The notes: generated from the sequence alone by a model not told the origin. A stretch of 64,000 nt of DNA from Viridibacterium sediminicola (GCF_039631295.1 NZ_JBDIVE010000002.1:372001-436000), one strand, 5' to 3'; positions 25,129 to 34,596 are shown, counted from the first letter of the stretch. Numbers and translations are program-made.

Positions 25129-26429
25129 TCGGCCCTGTCGAAATCGCGATCGGATTCCTCATCATGCTGGTCCTGATGTTCATCGGCCTGCATGTCGCCA
25201 CCACCATGTTCATCACGGCCATCCTTGGCGCGGTGCTGTACCTGGGCATGCCGGCGGTGAATGCTGTCGGCAACCAGCTGTGGGCGGCGAATGAAGACTA
25301 CGTACTGCTGTCCATTCCGCTGTACATCCTGCTTGGCGAGATCCTCGTGCGCAGTGGCACCACCGACAAGATGTACAAGTCGCTGGCCGACTGGCTCAAC
25401 TTCCTGCCTGGCGGCCTGTTGCACACCAATATCGGCGCGTCTGCACTGTTCTCGGCGGTGTCGGGTTCGTCGGTGGCAACGGCAGCAACCATCTCGACCG
25501 TTGCACTGCCGACCTTCAAGACGCGCAAGTACGACGTGCGCATGGTGCTCGGCTCCATCGCTGCGGGCGCCAGTCTGGGCAACCTGATCCCGCCGGGCAT
25601 CGCCTTCCTGATCTATGGCGCGATGACCAATACCTCGGCCGGACGCCTGTATTCGGCTGGCATCATCCCCGGCGCACTGATGACCCTGATGTTCATGGGC
25701 ACCATCCTCGCCATCAGCCTGTACAAACCGGAGCTGACCGGCGACAAGGAAGCCGAGGCGCCGCTGCGCGAAAAGCTCGGCCGCCTCAAGCACCTGCTGG
25801 CGCCCCTTATCGTCTTCGGCGTAGTCATGGGCTGCATCTACACCGGCTGGGCCACGGTGACCGAGAGTGCCGCGCTGGGCGTCGTCGTCGCCTTGCCGAT
25901 TGCCTGGGCCTACGGCCAGCTGACGGTGAAGATGATGCATGAGGCCTTCCGCGCCACCCTGCGCCTGACCGCCATGAGCGTACTGATCCTGACCATGGCC
26001 TTCTACCTCAACTTCGTGCTGGGCCTGCTGGGCGTCACCCAGTCGCTGGCCTCGGTGGTACAAGCGCTGGATGTGTCGGCCGTGCAGCTGCTGTGGGTGC
26101 TGGCGGTGTTCTACCTGTTGCTGGGCATTTTCTTCGAGACCCTGCCGATGCTGGTCGGCACCGTGCCGCTGGTGTTCCCGCTGATCACGGCGGCGGGCAT
26201 CGACCCGGTGTTCTTCGGCGTGTTCATGGTGCTGATGTGCGAGATCTCGCTGATCAGCCCACCGGTCGGCATGACGCTCTACGTGATTCAGGGCGTACGC
26301 GGCGAAGGCACGATCAAGGAAGTATTCGACGGCACGATTCCGTTCTTCCTCACCATGATCCTGATGACCGCGCTGCTGATTCACTTCCCGCAGATCGCGC
26401 TGTGGCTTCCCAATCTGTCGTTTGGTTGA
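25125..26429 (+). CDS. TRAP transporter large permease, DctM family (system 3)
   Basis: The 434-residue polytopic protein has DctM motifs FSAVSGSSVATAATIST, ASLGNLIPPGIAFLIYGAM, TGWATVTESAALGV and LISPPVGMTLYVIQG. The four-base overlap with the small subunit fixes the ATG at 25125. It is the last gene of the island and ends 11 bases before a hairpin. Confidence 0.92.
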   Translation: MIGPVEIAIGFLIMLVLMFIGLHVATTMFITAILGAVLYLGMPAVNAVGNQLWAANEDYVLLSIPLYILLGEILVRSGTTDKMYKSLADWLNFLPGGLLHTNIGASALFSAVSGSSVATAATISTVALPTFKTRKYDVRMVLGSIAAGASLGNLIPPGIAFLIYGAMTNTSAGRLYSAGIIPGALMTLMFMGTILAISLYKPELTGDKEAEAPLREKLGRLKHLLAPLIVFGVVMGCIYTGWATVTESAALGVVVALPIAWAYGQLTVKMMHEAFRATLRLTAMSVLILTMAFYLNFVLGLLGVTQSLASVVQALDVSAVQLLWVLAVFYLLLGIFFETLPMLVGTVPLVFPLITAAGIDPVFFGVFMVLMCEISLISPPVGMTLYVIQGVRGEGTIKEVFDGTIPFFLTMILMTALLIHFPQIALWLPNLSFG

Positions 26430-26440
26430 GCTGCCATGCG

Positions 26441-26470
26441 GACGCCTCGCTCCTGCCAGAGCGAGGCGTC
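26441..26470. terminator. hairpin between convergent genes
   Basis: GACGCCTCGCT (26441-26451) pairs perfectly with AGCGAGGCGTC (26460-26470). It lies between the end of TRAP system 3 and the end of the minus-strand MuiA-like gene, so it can serve both strands. The T-run is poor. Confidence 0.55.
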
Positions 26471-26480
26471 TTGCAGCGGC

Positions 26481-28073
26481 TCAGGGCAAGCCGATCACCG
26501 CGCTGTCCTTGGGCCAGCTGATGCGGTAGTCAACGCTGAACTTCTGCGTCGCGCCAGCCGCCAGACGCTGCTGCCAGGCGATCACGCCGGGCAGATCCTG
26601 CCAGTTCTCCTGTGCCGGCTTGGGTTCGAAGCGCTTGTCGACGCTGATCGATTCCGCCGTGCTGACTGGCGAGGCTTCGAGCAACAGCAGCTCAACCGCC
26701 TGCTTGTGCTGATTGCTGACGGTATAGACATCAAGAATCTGCCGCTCGCCACGTTGCGCGATGAAGCCCGACTCGCCCGACATGACTTTGGGATGCGTCA
26801 CCGTGATGCGGACCAGATCGTCGCGGCCGAAAGGCAGTTCGAATTTTTCGCCCGCCTGCGCGTTCCAGCGCGTGGCGCCGACGTATGAACGGTCACGATA
26901 GAGCTGGATCTCGCCACTGAGCCACACACCCTGCGGCCGCTCCGCTTCGGCCACGACATAGGCAGTGCTGTCCTGGCGCGGCAGGGCCTGCACGCGCAGC
27001 TTGACCGGCAGATTCTCGCGACCGAGCAAGACTGTCAGTTTGCGGCCATCAGAGGGCACGCTGAGCCTGCCCGGCACCTCGAACTCGGTCGAAAAGGCCG
27101 TCTGCAGCGCGCTGACATCGAACAAGGGCGCCTCTTCGCGCGCATCGGCTTGTCGTATGGCGCGCAGCATCAGTTCGGGGGCTGCCTTGGCAGCTGGCGC
27201 GGGAGCCGGCGCTGCCGGCATGCGTACCGTCACCGGCGGCCGCAAGGAGAGCTGCCAGGGCCGCGGCGTGGCGCCCTGCGGCGTATTGCGCGGCTGATCG
27301 GTGGACAGGCGGATCAGCGCGCCCGTCCAGTCCTCACCAGTGTTCTGTGCAATCTGCGCCTGACGTTCCAGCTCGACCCTGGCATTGGCCGAATCCAGCG
27401 ATGCGCGGTACAGCGGCTGCCAGCCCGGCCCCTTGATCTGGTAACTGACGCGGACTTCGCCCGCCCGCTCGGCGGCGAGCTGCACACTGAGTGTGCGCGT
27501 ATCGCGCGAGCTGCTCGCCAGGCGTTCGATCTCGCGCTGCAGGGCGTCGCGCTGCGCCTGCAGGCTGCGCTTTTGCACCAGCACCCGCTGGATGCGCCCG
27601 TAGGCATCGCTGCCGCCACGGCGGATCGCTTCCAGCGCGGTGGCCAGCGTACGCGCATCCAGCGGCGCCGCCTGTGCGGCCGATTCGCCACCGCCCAGGC
27701 CCTGCAGATAATGCGTCACCAGTTCGGCGGACTGACGTTCGACATCGAGCATCGCCAGCTGATCATCCAGCGCCTGCAGCTTGGCTTCAAGCTCGGCCTG
27801 ACGCGGATTGACCGCCTCGGCACTGCTCACGTCCTGCGTTGTGATGTCGCCGATGCGAATGCCCGGATCGCCCTCGACACGCAGGCTGCTGACATCGAGC
27901 CCGGCCGGCAGCCCCGCCAGCACCAGGCGCGTGGCGCCTGCAGCAAGGCTGGCGCTGCGCTCGACCATGGCACTACCGGGATAAAGTGTGACGCGCGCAA
28001 TGCGCGAGGCGTTCTGCGCCTGCGCCACTCCGTTGATGAACAAGCCAGCAAGCAGGATATATGCGGATCTCAT
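26481..28073 (-). CDS. MuiA-like protein (DUF4139/DUF4140, mucoidy inhibitor A family)
   Basis: The 530-residue protein has a signal peptide (cleavage near GVAQA), an N-terminal DUF4140 domain (ARVTLYPGSAMVERS), a coiled-coil-rich middle at about residues 88-195 and a C-terminal DUF4139 domain (VRVSYQIKGPGWQPLYRA, EIQLYRDRSYVGA, RITVTHPKV). An Ala/Pro linker (PAAPAPAPAAKAAP) lies near residue 290. MuiA-family proteins were named for an effect on capsule production, and their biochemistry is poorly known. It is monocistronic and convergent with the TRAP operon. Confidence 0.85.
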   Translation of the reverse strand: MRSAYILLAGLFINGVAQAQNASRIARVTLYPGSAMVERSASLAAGATRLVLAGLPAGLDVSSLRVEGDPGIRIGDITTQDVSSAEAVNPRQAELEAKLQALDDQLAMLDVERQSAELVTHYLQGLGGGESAAQAAPLDARTLATALEAIRRGGSDAYGRIQRVLVQKRSLQAQRDALQREIERLASSSRDTRTLSVQLAAERAGEVRVSYQIKGPGWQPLYRASLDSANARVELERQAQIAQNTGEDWTGALIRLSTDQPRNTPQGATPRPWQLSLRPPVTVRMPAAPAPAPAAKAAPELMLRAIRQADAREEAPLFDVSALQTAFSTEFEVPGRLSVPSDGRKLTVLLGRENLPVKLRVQALPRQDSTAYVVAEAERPQGVWLSGEIQLYRDRSYVGATRWNAQAGEKFELPFGRDDLVRITVTHPKVMSGESGFIAQRGERQILDVYTVSNQHKQAVELLLLEASPVSTAESISVDKRFEPKPAQENWQDLPGVIAWQQRLAAGATQKFSVDYRISWPKDSAVIGLP

Positions 28074-28121
28074 GGCAACTCATCGATCAGGACGGGCCAC
28101 CATTGTAGCGAGACGCAGCCG

Positions 28122-29228
28122 TCAAGCGGTGCTTTTGCCGAGCGTGCTTTCGCGTGCGATGAGCTCGTGGGTGAGGACCGTCGCCTCGGCCTCGGCGCAG
28201 GCGGCCGGATAAGGCTCGTCGCGGCGCTCGCTGATCCGGCGCACCAGCAGGCGCAGCGCCACTTCAGCCATCAGCACGGTATTCTGGTGCATGGTGGTCA
28301 GCGGCGGCATGAAGTAAGCACTCTGCGGATCGTTGTCGATGCCCATCACGGCAATATCCTCCGGCACCCGCAAACCCATGCGGTGGGCTTCGTGCAAGAC
28401 GCCCAGGGCCATGCGGTCGCTGCCGACGAACACCGCGTCAAGCTGCGGACAAACATCCAGCAGGCGACGCAGCGAAGGCCCGCCCGAAGTCACTTCCCAG
28501 TCACCCTCGACATAGCAGGACTGTTCCTCGGCCAGCCCGGCCTCTTCCAGCGCGGCCCGCCAGCCCGCCCAGCGCTGCTGGCTGACCCAGCGCTGCATCG
28601 GCCCGCTGATGTGGCCGATATGGCGCCGCTGCAAACTGAGCAAATGCCGCGTGGCATTCTTGCCGGCGAGAAAGTTGTCGAACCCCACGGTGTCCACACC
28701 GGCACGCGGATGCGCATTGATCACCACGATGGGCATGGGCAGATCGTCAATCGGGTAATCATTCATCCAGGCATGGCTGTCGCCGATCTCCGGCCCCGCC
28801 CAGATGATGCCATCCACATGCCGCTCGATCAGATGGTTAAGCATGATGTCCACGCTGGAACGCGAGAACTCGCGCATTTCCTTGCTCAGCAAGGCGTAGC
28901 CAAGCTGGTCGGCCTGGCGCACCATGCCGACATAGGCGGCGCCATTGGTGAGATAGCCGATCTCGGCATTGGCCACCACGCCCAGCGTATAGCTACGGCC
29001 GCTGTTGAGCTGGCGCGCCAGCGCACTGGGACGAAAGCCCAGCACCTCAATGCACTTGAGCACGCGCGCGCGCGTCTCTTCCGTCACCTGTGCACTGTCA
29101 TTGACGACCCGTGAAGCCGTCTGCTTGGAGACGCCCGCCATCTTGGCGACGTCCGCCAGCGTCACCCGCTGGCCCTGTGTCTTTTTCCTGTCCAACTCAT
29201 CCCCGCTTCGTTTTGGCCGATACGCCAC
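28122..29228 (-). CDS. LacI-family transcriptional regulator
   Basis: The protein has a LacI helix-turn-helix (VTLADVAKMAGVSKQTASRVVN) at about residues 22-43, shown here as VSKQTASRVVN, with the hinge LARQLNSGRSYTLGVV, and a periplasmic-binding-like effector domain ending in GIDNDPQSAYFMPPLTT. The first in-frame start is GTG at 29228 with no clear ribosome site; a TTG at 29195 has GGGGA five bases upstream and may be the real start. An imperfect operator lies at 29256-29271 and a perfect one at the pectinesterase promoter, so it likely controls pectin use and itself. Confidence 0.88.
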   Translation of the reverse strand: MAYRPKRSGDELDRKKTQGQRVTLADVAKMAGVSKQTASRVVNDSAQVTEETRARVLKCIEVLGFRPSALARQLNSGRSYTLGVVANAEIGYLTNGAAYVGMVRQADQLGYALLSKEMREFSRSSVDIMLNHLIERHVDGIIWAGPEIGDSHAWMNDYPIDDLPMPIVVINAHPRAGVDTVGFDNFLAGKNATRHLLSLQRRHIGHISGPMQRWVSQQRWAGWRAALEEAGLAEEQSCYVEGDWEVTSGGPSLRRLLDVCPQLDAVFVGSDRMALGVLHEAHRMGLRVPEDIAVMGIDNDPQSAYFMPPLTTMHQNTVLMAEVALRLLVRRISERRDEPYPAACAEAEATVLTHELIARESTLGKSTA

Positions 29229-29255
29229 GCGTGCAAAGCGGGTGACGCAGGCGAG

Positions 29256-29271
29256 ATGTTACCGATGACAT
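29256..29271. promoter_or_regulatory. candidate LacI autoregulatory operator
   Basis: ATGTTACCGATGACAT is an imperfect palindrome with a central CG, as in LacI-family operators. It shares ATGTTACCG with the perfect site at 32091-32107. It lies 28 bases upstream of the LacI gene's GTG. Confidence 0.5.
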
Positions 29272-29369
29272 TGCATTTGAATTTGATTTTTCTATAGGTG
29301 CAATGTTGCCACGACAAGCAGGGCATGACGCCCACTCATGCGTAGCTTTGACAATAGTTTGTGTAAAAA

Positions 29370-29393
29370 AAAGGGTGGCTTGCGCCACCCTTT
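29370..29393 (-). terminator. rho-independent terminator of the pectinesterase gene
   Basis: On the minus strand AAAGGGTGGC pairs with GCCACCCTTT around a 4-base loop and is followed by a run of T (AAAAAAAA at about 29365-29372 on the plus strand). It lies 50 bases beyond the pectinesterase stop. Confidence 0.88.
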
Positions 29394-29442
29394 CAAAATG
29401 ACCCGGAACATGGCTCCGGGCGCGATCAGACTCGTCCCCGGA

Positions 29443-31992
29443 TCAGGGCACCGGCGACCAGCCTGCACCGCTATTGAAGGCGGAGAAGATGGCTGCACGG
29501 TTGGCGTAGCTGGCCGTGATTTCAGCATCTGTCATCTGACGGCTATTGCTGGAGCGCCCGCTGACATCGAGCAGATTGCCCGCCATATCGGTGCTCTTGT
29601 ATTCACGCCAGCCGCTGCTTGCCGTTGCGGTTGAAGGATTCGGCGCAGGATTGCCGGAAATATTGGCAGCCCAGCCCAGTGCGGTGATATGCGTATCCAT
29701 CTTGCAGCTGATGAACAGGATGTTATCCACCCAAGTGCCTGCCGCAGCACGCGCCAGGTAAGTGGACGCTGCCGTTCCCACCGCCACCGTATTGCCGCCA
29801 GGGCCTACGCCATAGGTCAGCGAGCTGTTGAGGAACACGAAGCCCTTGTCGCTTGCCGAGGTCGTACGCGATTGCAGGATGTAGCCACCGGACGGCGTGG
29901 TCCCGCTCTGCGAATCGCCAAGGGTACGGATTTCGCTGTTCTCGAACAGGGCAACACGGTTCTGGCCCCAGATGTAGTCAACGTTGCCGGCAACCAGCGT
30001 GTTGTAGAACCAGGTGTAGCCGCGCAGTTGCAGAGTGTCCTGCTCGCTGTAGAACTCGGCATTCTTGGCGATCAGGCGACCTGCGTCGTTGTTGAAGTAG
30101 ATCGTCTCGGCCTGGTTCGAATACACCGTGGAACGAATATGCGTGTTCTTCAGCGTCAGCGTGTCGAGGGTCAGCAAATCGCTGCCTTCAACCAGGAACA
30201 CGGCACGTCCACCACCCGAAGTCGAAGTTCCGGAGGCGCTGGCGCCACTGCCCGAGTTAAGGGTTTCGTAGTTGTCGTACTGAATCACCACACCGGTACG
30301 GCTCTCACCCTTGATCGTCAGATTGTCCTTGTTGCGCAGGAACATGAGCTCCTCGTAGGTTCCGTTCTTGACGTTGACCGTGAAGGCCGTTGTCTGCGCC
30401 ACATTCTTCATGGCGTAGTTGAGCGCACCTTGCACGCTGCGGAAGTCCGCCGTGCCATCGTCATCGACCGTGACAGCCGTCAAACTGGTTGAAGGCGCCG
30501 CCTTGGTAGTGAAGTTCCAGTTTGCGGTCTTGCCCAGACCAACAAAGTCAGTCCCACCGATCTTGCCGGTCAGCACGCCATTGGCGATCGCCACATAGTA
30601 GTTCGTGCCATAAGCCAGAACATTGTTGTGCGGCGTGATCGTGACCGTGTTGCCGGAGATCTTGATCGGATTGGTGGCAACCCCACGCGTCTGGCTGGCC
30701 ATGTTGAGACCGATGCTGTCGGTATTGCCCGATGTCTTGATGACATCAACCAGAGAGTTGTCGCTGGTCTTGAAGATGCGGATCGAACCCGAGCTCCCCA
30801 GTACCGGCGTCGCGTCAAAGGTAAGCGTCAGCTTGCCGTCGATGTACGCAGCCGTCTCACCCACCACAGGCGAAGTCTTACCGGTCAGCGTGTAGGTGGC
30901 CGTTGGCTGCACGAACTGCGCCGCGATGGTAGCGACAATCGTACGCGTCACGGTGGCATCCGAACCGCTGGTGAAGACGATATTGGCCGTCCCTGCACCA
31001 ACCGGCGTAATGGTCACGACATTACCCGTCGTGCTCACGCTCACCACGTTCTTGTCACTCGACACGGCCGTAAAGGTGTCTGCCGTCACGCCGTCGTTCT
31101 TGGTCGCCGTGATAGTCACCGCATAGGCCGCATCGCCCGCCTCTGCCGAATAGGTCAGGGTAGAGGGAGACAGGGTCAGCTGCACCGGCTTGACCGAGGG
31201 GTCACCCACCTTGATGTCGTCGATGAGGAAGGACTTATTGGCGGTAAACAGACCGATCTTGCCGCTGGCAAAGGCCGAATCCGTCACCGTACCGATCTTC
31301 TCACCGTCCAGATAAACCACGCCTGTGCTGCCGATCATCTCGTAACGCACGGTGTACCACTGGCCATCGTTGCTGCCCTGGTTGCCCATGATGATGGCGC
31401 GCTTGGCCTGCACCGTACGCGAGATCGTGCCTGCCTTCATATAGCCGGCTTCGACCTGGGTGCTGCCGGTCGAGTTCTGCACATTGAGGCCGCCCAGATA
31501 CCAGTTGGTGGCATCCTGATAACGACCGATCAGGAACAGTTGCTTGTTGCCGGTCGTCGAGTTGATTTGCGGCTTGATGCGGGCTTCAACGTAGTAATCA
31601 GCCTTGTTGGTGACCTTGGTCCATTCGCTGTCCTTGAGCAGGGCGATCACGTTGCCATTGGTCGAGCCTGCGGTGTATTGCAGCACCTTGTTGCCGCTCA
31701 CACCGGGGTCATCGACCACAGCGAAAGAGCCGGTGCCCGGGGTCAGGTCCCATTTGTCGGAATTGCCGGCCTGGAAGTCGTCACAGAAATAAAGCCCGGT
31801 CGTCGGGCAGACGCTGGCCGTCGCACTTGAGCTGCTCGAACTGCTGGAGCTGGCTGCACTGCTTGTCGCACTGCTACTGCTGGCCGACGTGGTGCCGCTT
31901 GATGAATCTGACCCATTCCCGCCGCAGGCGGCGAGCATGGGCAGCAAAAAGGCCGACAGCACAATGCTGCGGACTGAAGTCCCTATTCTCAT
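29443..31992 (-). CDS. multidomain pectinesterase lipoprotein with polyserine linker
   Basis: The 849-residue protein has a lipoprotein signal (lipobox LAAC at about residues 20-23), then a polyserine linker (residues 28-57). A laminin-G-like lectin fold (about 60-220), a bacterial Ig-like domain (about 225-315) and a second Ig-like domain (about 325-450) follow. The C-terminal pectin methylesterase beta-helix covers about 460-849. Catalytic marks are EQDTLQLRG (about 649), GNVDYIWGQ (about 668, the nucleophile Asp) and an arginine in TYLAR (about 743). The enzyme would demethylate pectin at the cell surface and prepare it for the pectate lyase encoded at 45479. A strong GGAG site, a promoter and a LacI-type operator lie upstream. 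Confidence 0.9.
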   Translation of the reverse strand: MRIGTSVRSIVLSAFLLPMLAACGGNGSDSSSGTTSASSSSATSSAASSSSSSSSSATASVCPTTGLYFCDDFQAGNSDKWDLTPGTGSFAVVDDPGVSGNKVLQYTAGSTNGNVIALLKDSEWTKVTNKADYYVEARIKPQINSTTGNKQLFLIGRYQDATNWYLGGLNVQNSTGSTQVEAGYMKAGTISRTVQAKRAIIMGNQGSNDGQWYTVRYEMIGSTGVVYLDGEKIGTVTDSAFASGKIGLFTANKSFLIDDIKVGDPSVKPVQLTLSPSTLTYSAEAGDAAYAVTITATKNDGVTADTFTAVSSDKNVVSVSTTGNVVTITPVGAGTANIVFTSGSDATVTRTIVATIAAQFVQPTATYTLTGKTSPVVGETAAYIDGKLTLTFDATPVLGSSGSIRIFKTSDNSLVDVIKTSGNTDSIGLNMASQTRGVATNPIKISGNTVTITPHNNVLAYGTNYYVAIANGVLTGKIGGTDFVGLGKTANWNFTTKAAPSTSLTAVTVDDDGTADFRSVQGALNYAMKNVAQTTAFTVNVKNGTYEELMFLRNKDNLTIKGESRTGVVIQYDNYETLNSGSGASASGTSTSGGGRAVFLVEGSDLLTLDTLTLKNTHIRSTVYSNQAETIYFNNDAGRLIAKNAEFYSEQDTLQLRGYTWFYNTLVAGNVDYIWGQNRVALFENSEIRTLGDSQSGTTPSGGYILQSRTTSASDKGFVFLNSSLTYGVGPGGNTVAVGTAASTYLARAAAGTWVDNILFISCKMDTHITALGWAANISGNPAPNPSTATASSGWREYKSTDMAGNLLDVSGRSSNSRQMTDAEITASYANRAAIFSAFNSGAGWSPVP

Positions 31993-32090
31993 GTCTCACT
32001 CCTCGTTTTTACCCGCGATGCAAAAAAACGCATCACCCAGGCGCGCTGCCTCCTTCGAAACTTCTGTTTTCGGGCAGCGCTGTGCGAAGA

Positions 32091-32120
32091 ATGTTACCGG
32101 TAACGATGCAGTCAGTGCAA
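32091..32120 (-). promoter_or_regulatory. pectinesterase promoter with palindromic LacI-type operator
   Basis: On the minus strand TTGCAC (32120-32115) and TAACAT (32096-32091) are 18 bases apart. The spacer and -10 are covered by the perfect palindrome GTTACCGGTAAC (32093-32104) with the central CG typical of LacI-family operators. The placement suits repression. The rest of the 31993-32375 gap holds the roughly 85-base leader and, from 32121 to 32375, nothing I could identify. Confidence 0.65.
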
Positions 32121-32375
32121 ACAAAATCTAACAAAACTAACCCGCATCAGACTTCTTTCTCTGCTCAGCAAGCAATGTCGGTCCTGACGAAGCAAAACCG
32201 TGCGGCTGATCGCGGGAGCATAGATATTATCGGCAACAGCGCAATAGGTAGAAACGGCAGTGGCGGCGACAAAATCAGCGCCTATGCCCCGCATGCTCTG
32301 TCGTCACCCGCCCGGCCACGTACAATCGCCGACCAGGCCCGCAAGCAGCGCGCGCCATAACTTGGACACAACGGC

Positions 32376-33131
32376 ATGAGCAGTTCGATCGACATCAGCG
32401 AGGAAGCAGGCGTCCGCTACCTGCATTTCGGTTCAGAATGGGTACAGGGCGCCATGCGCATCCGCCGCCCGATTGATCTGGAGCTCGCCTATACGCGCGA
32501 GATGATGGCAGGCCTGCTGCTCCGTGACAGCGCACGCTGGCCGCGCCGCATCCTGCTGATCGGCCTTGGTGCCGCCTCGCTGAGCAAGTTCTGCTACTGG
32601 AAGCTGCCGCAATCGACCCAGCAGGTGGTGGAGATCAACCCCGGCGTAGTGGCTGCCGCGCGCCAGTTCTTCAAGCTGCCTGAAGAAGACGCACGGCTGT
32701 CGATCAAGATCGACGACGGCGCAGATTTCATTTGCAAGAAAGGCCCGCTCTACGACTACATCCTGGTCGATGGCTATGACGAGAACGCCCGCGTCGGCGC
32801 ACTCGACACCCTGCCCTTCTACCAGGCTTGCCACGCGCGCCTGACCGAATCCGGCCTGCTGAGTGTCAATCTGTTTGGTCGCTCACGCCGTTACGGCCCC
32901 AGCTTGCAGCGCATCAGCGAAGCCTTCGATCAGCGCAGCCTGGCTTTTCCGTCCTGTGAGAGCGGCAATGTCGTCGCTTTTGCCGCGCGCGGCGAAGCCA
33001 TCGATATCGATGCCGCCAGTCTGCAAGCGCGCGTGCTCGCGCTACGCAGCGAAACCGGCCTCGATCTGCGCGCCACGCTCAAGCGCCTGCAGCAATCGAG
33101 CCTGCTCAGCGAGGGACGCTTGCGGCTCTGA
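32376..33131 (+). CDS. spermidine-synthase-like / class I methyltransferase-fold protein
   Basis: The 251-residue protein has the Rossmann core of the spermidine synthase superfamily: LLIGLGAASLSKFCYW (nucleotide loop), QQVVEINPGVVAAARQFF (acidic residue after strand 2) and YDYILVDGYDE near residue 130. The N-terminus is short and lacks the full aminopropyltransferase gate region, so polyamine synthesis is doubtful. The ribosome site is weak. It is cytoplasmic, single-gene, and convergent with the ROK gene. Confidence 0.75.
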   Translation: MSSSIDISEEAGVRYLHFGSEWVQGAMRIRRPIDLELAYTREMMAGLLLRDSARWPRRILLIGLGAASLSKFCYWKLPQSTQQVVEINPGVVAAARQFFKLPEEDARLSIKIDDGADFICKKGPLYDYILVDGYDENARVGALDTLPFYQACHARLTESGLLSVNLFGRSRRYGPSLQRISEAFDQRSLAFPSCESGNVVAFAARGEAIDIDAASLQARVLALRSETGLDLRATLKRLQQSSLLSEGRLRL

Positions 33132-33155
33132 GGCTCCGCAGGGCAAGTCGACCAA

Positions 33156-34319
33156 TCAAACCGGCCTGACCAGCTGATTGAAGACCAGGGCCGTCGCACC
33201 AATGGCCACTGCGCGTGTGCCGAAACGCGCCACGCTGACCGGTGGTGGCTGCAGACGACTATTGGCGGTGCGCTCCTGCAAAACTTGCAGGGCAAGGCCG
33301 ACATAGTCACTGCCCAGGCGACTGGCAATCCCGCCCAGCACGATCTGCGCCGGATCGAAGGTCAGCCACAGCTGGTGGATCAGACTCGCCAGATAGGTGC
33401 CCCCCTCACGTGCTACCGCACAAGCAGCTTCGTCACCGGCCAGCACGCGTTCGACGAACTGCTCGTCGCTCACGCCAAGCCGTGCGGACATGGCGGACAG
33501 ACTGGTCAGCGTATCGGCACAGCCACGACGTCCGCATATGCACTGCGGACCATCCGACACCAGCTGCAAATGGCCGACATCGCCGGCAAAACCGCCGTGG
33601 CCACTGAGCAGACGCCCGCCGACGAACACCCCGGCGCCAATGGTCTTGCCCAGGTGGATGAATAGCAGCGGCTCATCGACCGTGGTGGTCGCGAACTCCA
33701 CTTCACCCAAGGCCGCCGAAGCTGCTCGCCGCTGCAGGAAAACAGGCAGCTCCGGCCAGCCCAGCTCGCCCAGCGCGTGCTGCAGCAAACTGCGCACCGG
33801 CACGTTATGCCAATCGAGATTCGCGGCATAGTGCAGCACGCCACTTCCCTCGTGCACCGGTCCCGGCACACCGATGCCCAGGCCCAGCACGCGCCGCCCC
33901 TGTCCTGCACTGACCTCGGCGATCACGCCAGCCGCACACTGCGCAACCGCTGCAATGACATCGGCCACCGCGCTGCTCGCCAGCTTCTGCTCACTGCTGG
34001 CGATCACCTCGCCGGTCAGCGCCGTCGCCACCACCTGAATCGAGCCCAGCGTGAGATCGACACCAATCATCGCCAGGCGCTTGTCGTCCAGACGCAGCGG
34101 CGTCGGACGGCGGCCGATGCTGCCGGTGACGAGCGCATCGTCCTCGGCCAGCCAGCCTTCATCGATCAGCTCTTGCACCAGCTGGCTGACCGTAGACTTC
34201 GTCAGCCCGGTGCATTCCGCCAGATCGGCACGCGACCAGCCCGGCCGCCCGCGAATCAGTCGGATCAATGCCATGCGGTTGATATGCTTCAAAAAACTTT
34301 GGTCGCCTGTAATGGCCAT
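33156..34319 (-). CDS. ROK-family transcriptional regulator (NagC/XylR type)
   Basis: The 387-residue protein has an N-terminal winged helix-turn-helix (WSRADLAECTGLTKSTVSQL, about residues 28-47) and a C-terminal ROK sugar-kinase-like domain with LGLGIGVPGPV, HLGKTIGAGVFVGG and the zinc-binding CICGRRGCAD near residue 258. The ROK domain binds a sugar or sugar phosphate. No sugar operon is adjacent, so its target is unknown; the pectin genes are possible. Confidence 0.9.
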   Translation of the reverse strand: MAITGDQSFLKHINRMALIRLIRGRPGWSRADLAECTGLTKSTVSQLVQELIDEGWLAEDDALVTGSIGRRPTPLRLDDKRLAMIGVDLTLGSIQVVATALTGEVIASSEQKLASSAVADVIAAVAQCAAGVIAEVSAGQGRRVLGLGIGVPGPVHEGSGVLHYAANLDWHNVPVRSLLQHALGELGWPELPVFLQRRAASAALGEVEFATTTVDEPLLFIHLGKTIGAGVFVGGRLLSGHGGFAGDVGHLQLVSDGPQCICGRRGCADTLTSLSAMSARLGVSDEQFVERVLAGDEAACAVAREGGTYLASLIHQLWLTFDPAQIVLGGIASRLGSDYVGLALQVLQERTANSRLQPPPVSVARFGTRAVAIGATALVFNQLVRPV

Positions 34320-34511
34320 GGACTCCTCGCCCTCGTCATCTCAACACGTCTTGCCAAACCCTAGAGGGCATGCAGACGGAATTCTTATGGCACCCAACGC
34401 GCGCAACAAAAGATTGCTGCATCAAGACGTTAAGTGAATGTAGGCAAATTGTAACGCGCCGCAACACCAGTAAGCGTCCGTTTGGCGGAAAAGACCTTGA
34501 TGGCAAACAAA

Positions 34512-34537
34512 TGGCCACCAGCGAGCGCTGGTGGCCA
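34512..34537 (-). terminator. terminator after the holin-muramidase pair
   Basis: TGGCCACCAGC pairs perfectly with GCTGGTGGCCA around a 4-base loop. Read on the minus strand it is followed by ATTTGTTTG. It lies 60 bases beyond the holin gene stop. The rest of the 34320-34596 gap shows nothing clear. Confidence 0.6.
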
Positions 34538-34596
34538 GAGCTAAAACAACGCTGGCATTCCAACCACTTGGTGCGCCGCGCGGTGTGTCACCGCGC

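Noticed and set aside
27150..29114. 654-codon plus-strand frame across muiA and lacI
   Set aside because: It runs antisense through two recognised genes and across their intergenic gap, which no single gene would do.
31827..32360. 177-codon plus-strand frame over the pectinesterase promoter
   Set aside because: It overlaps the pectinesterase 5' end antisense and the operator, with no recognisable protein features.
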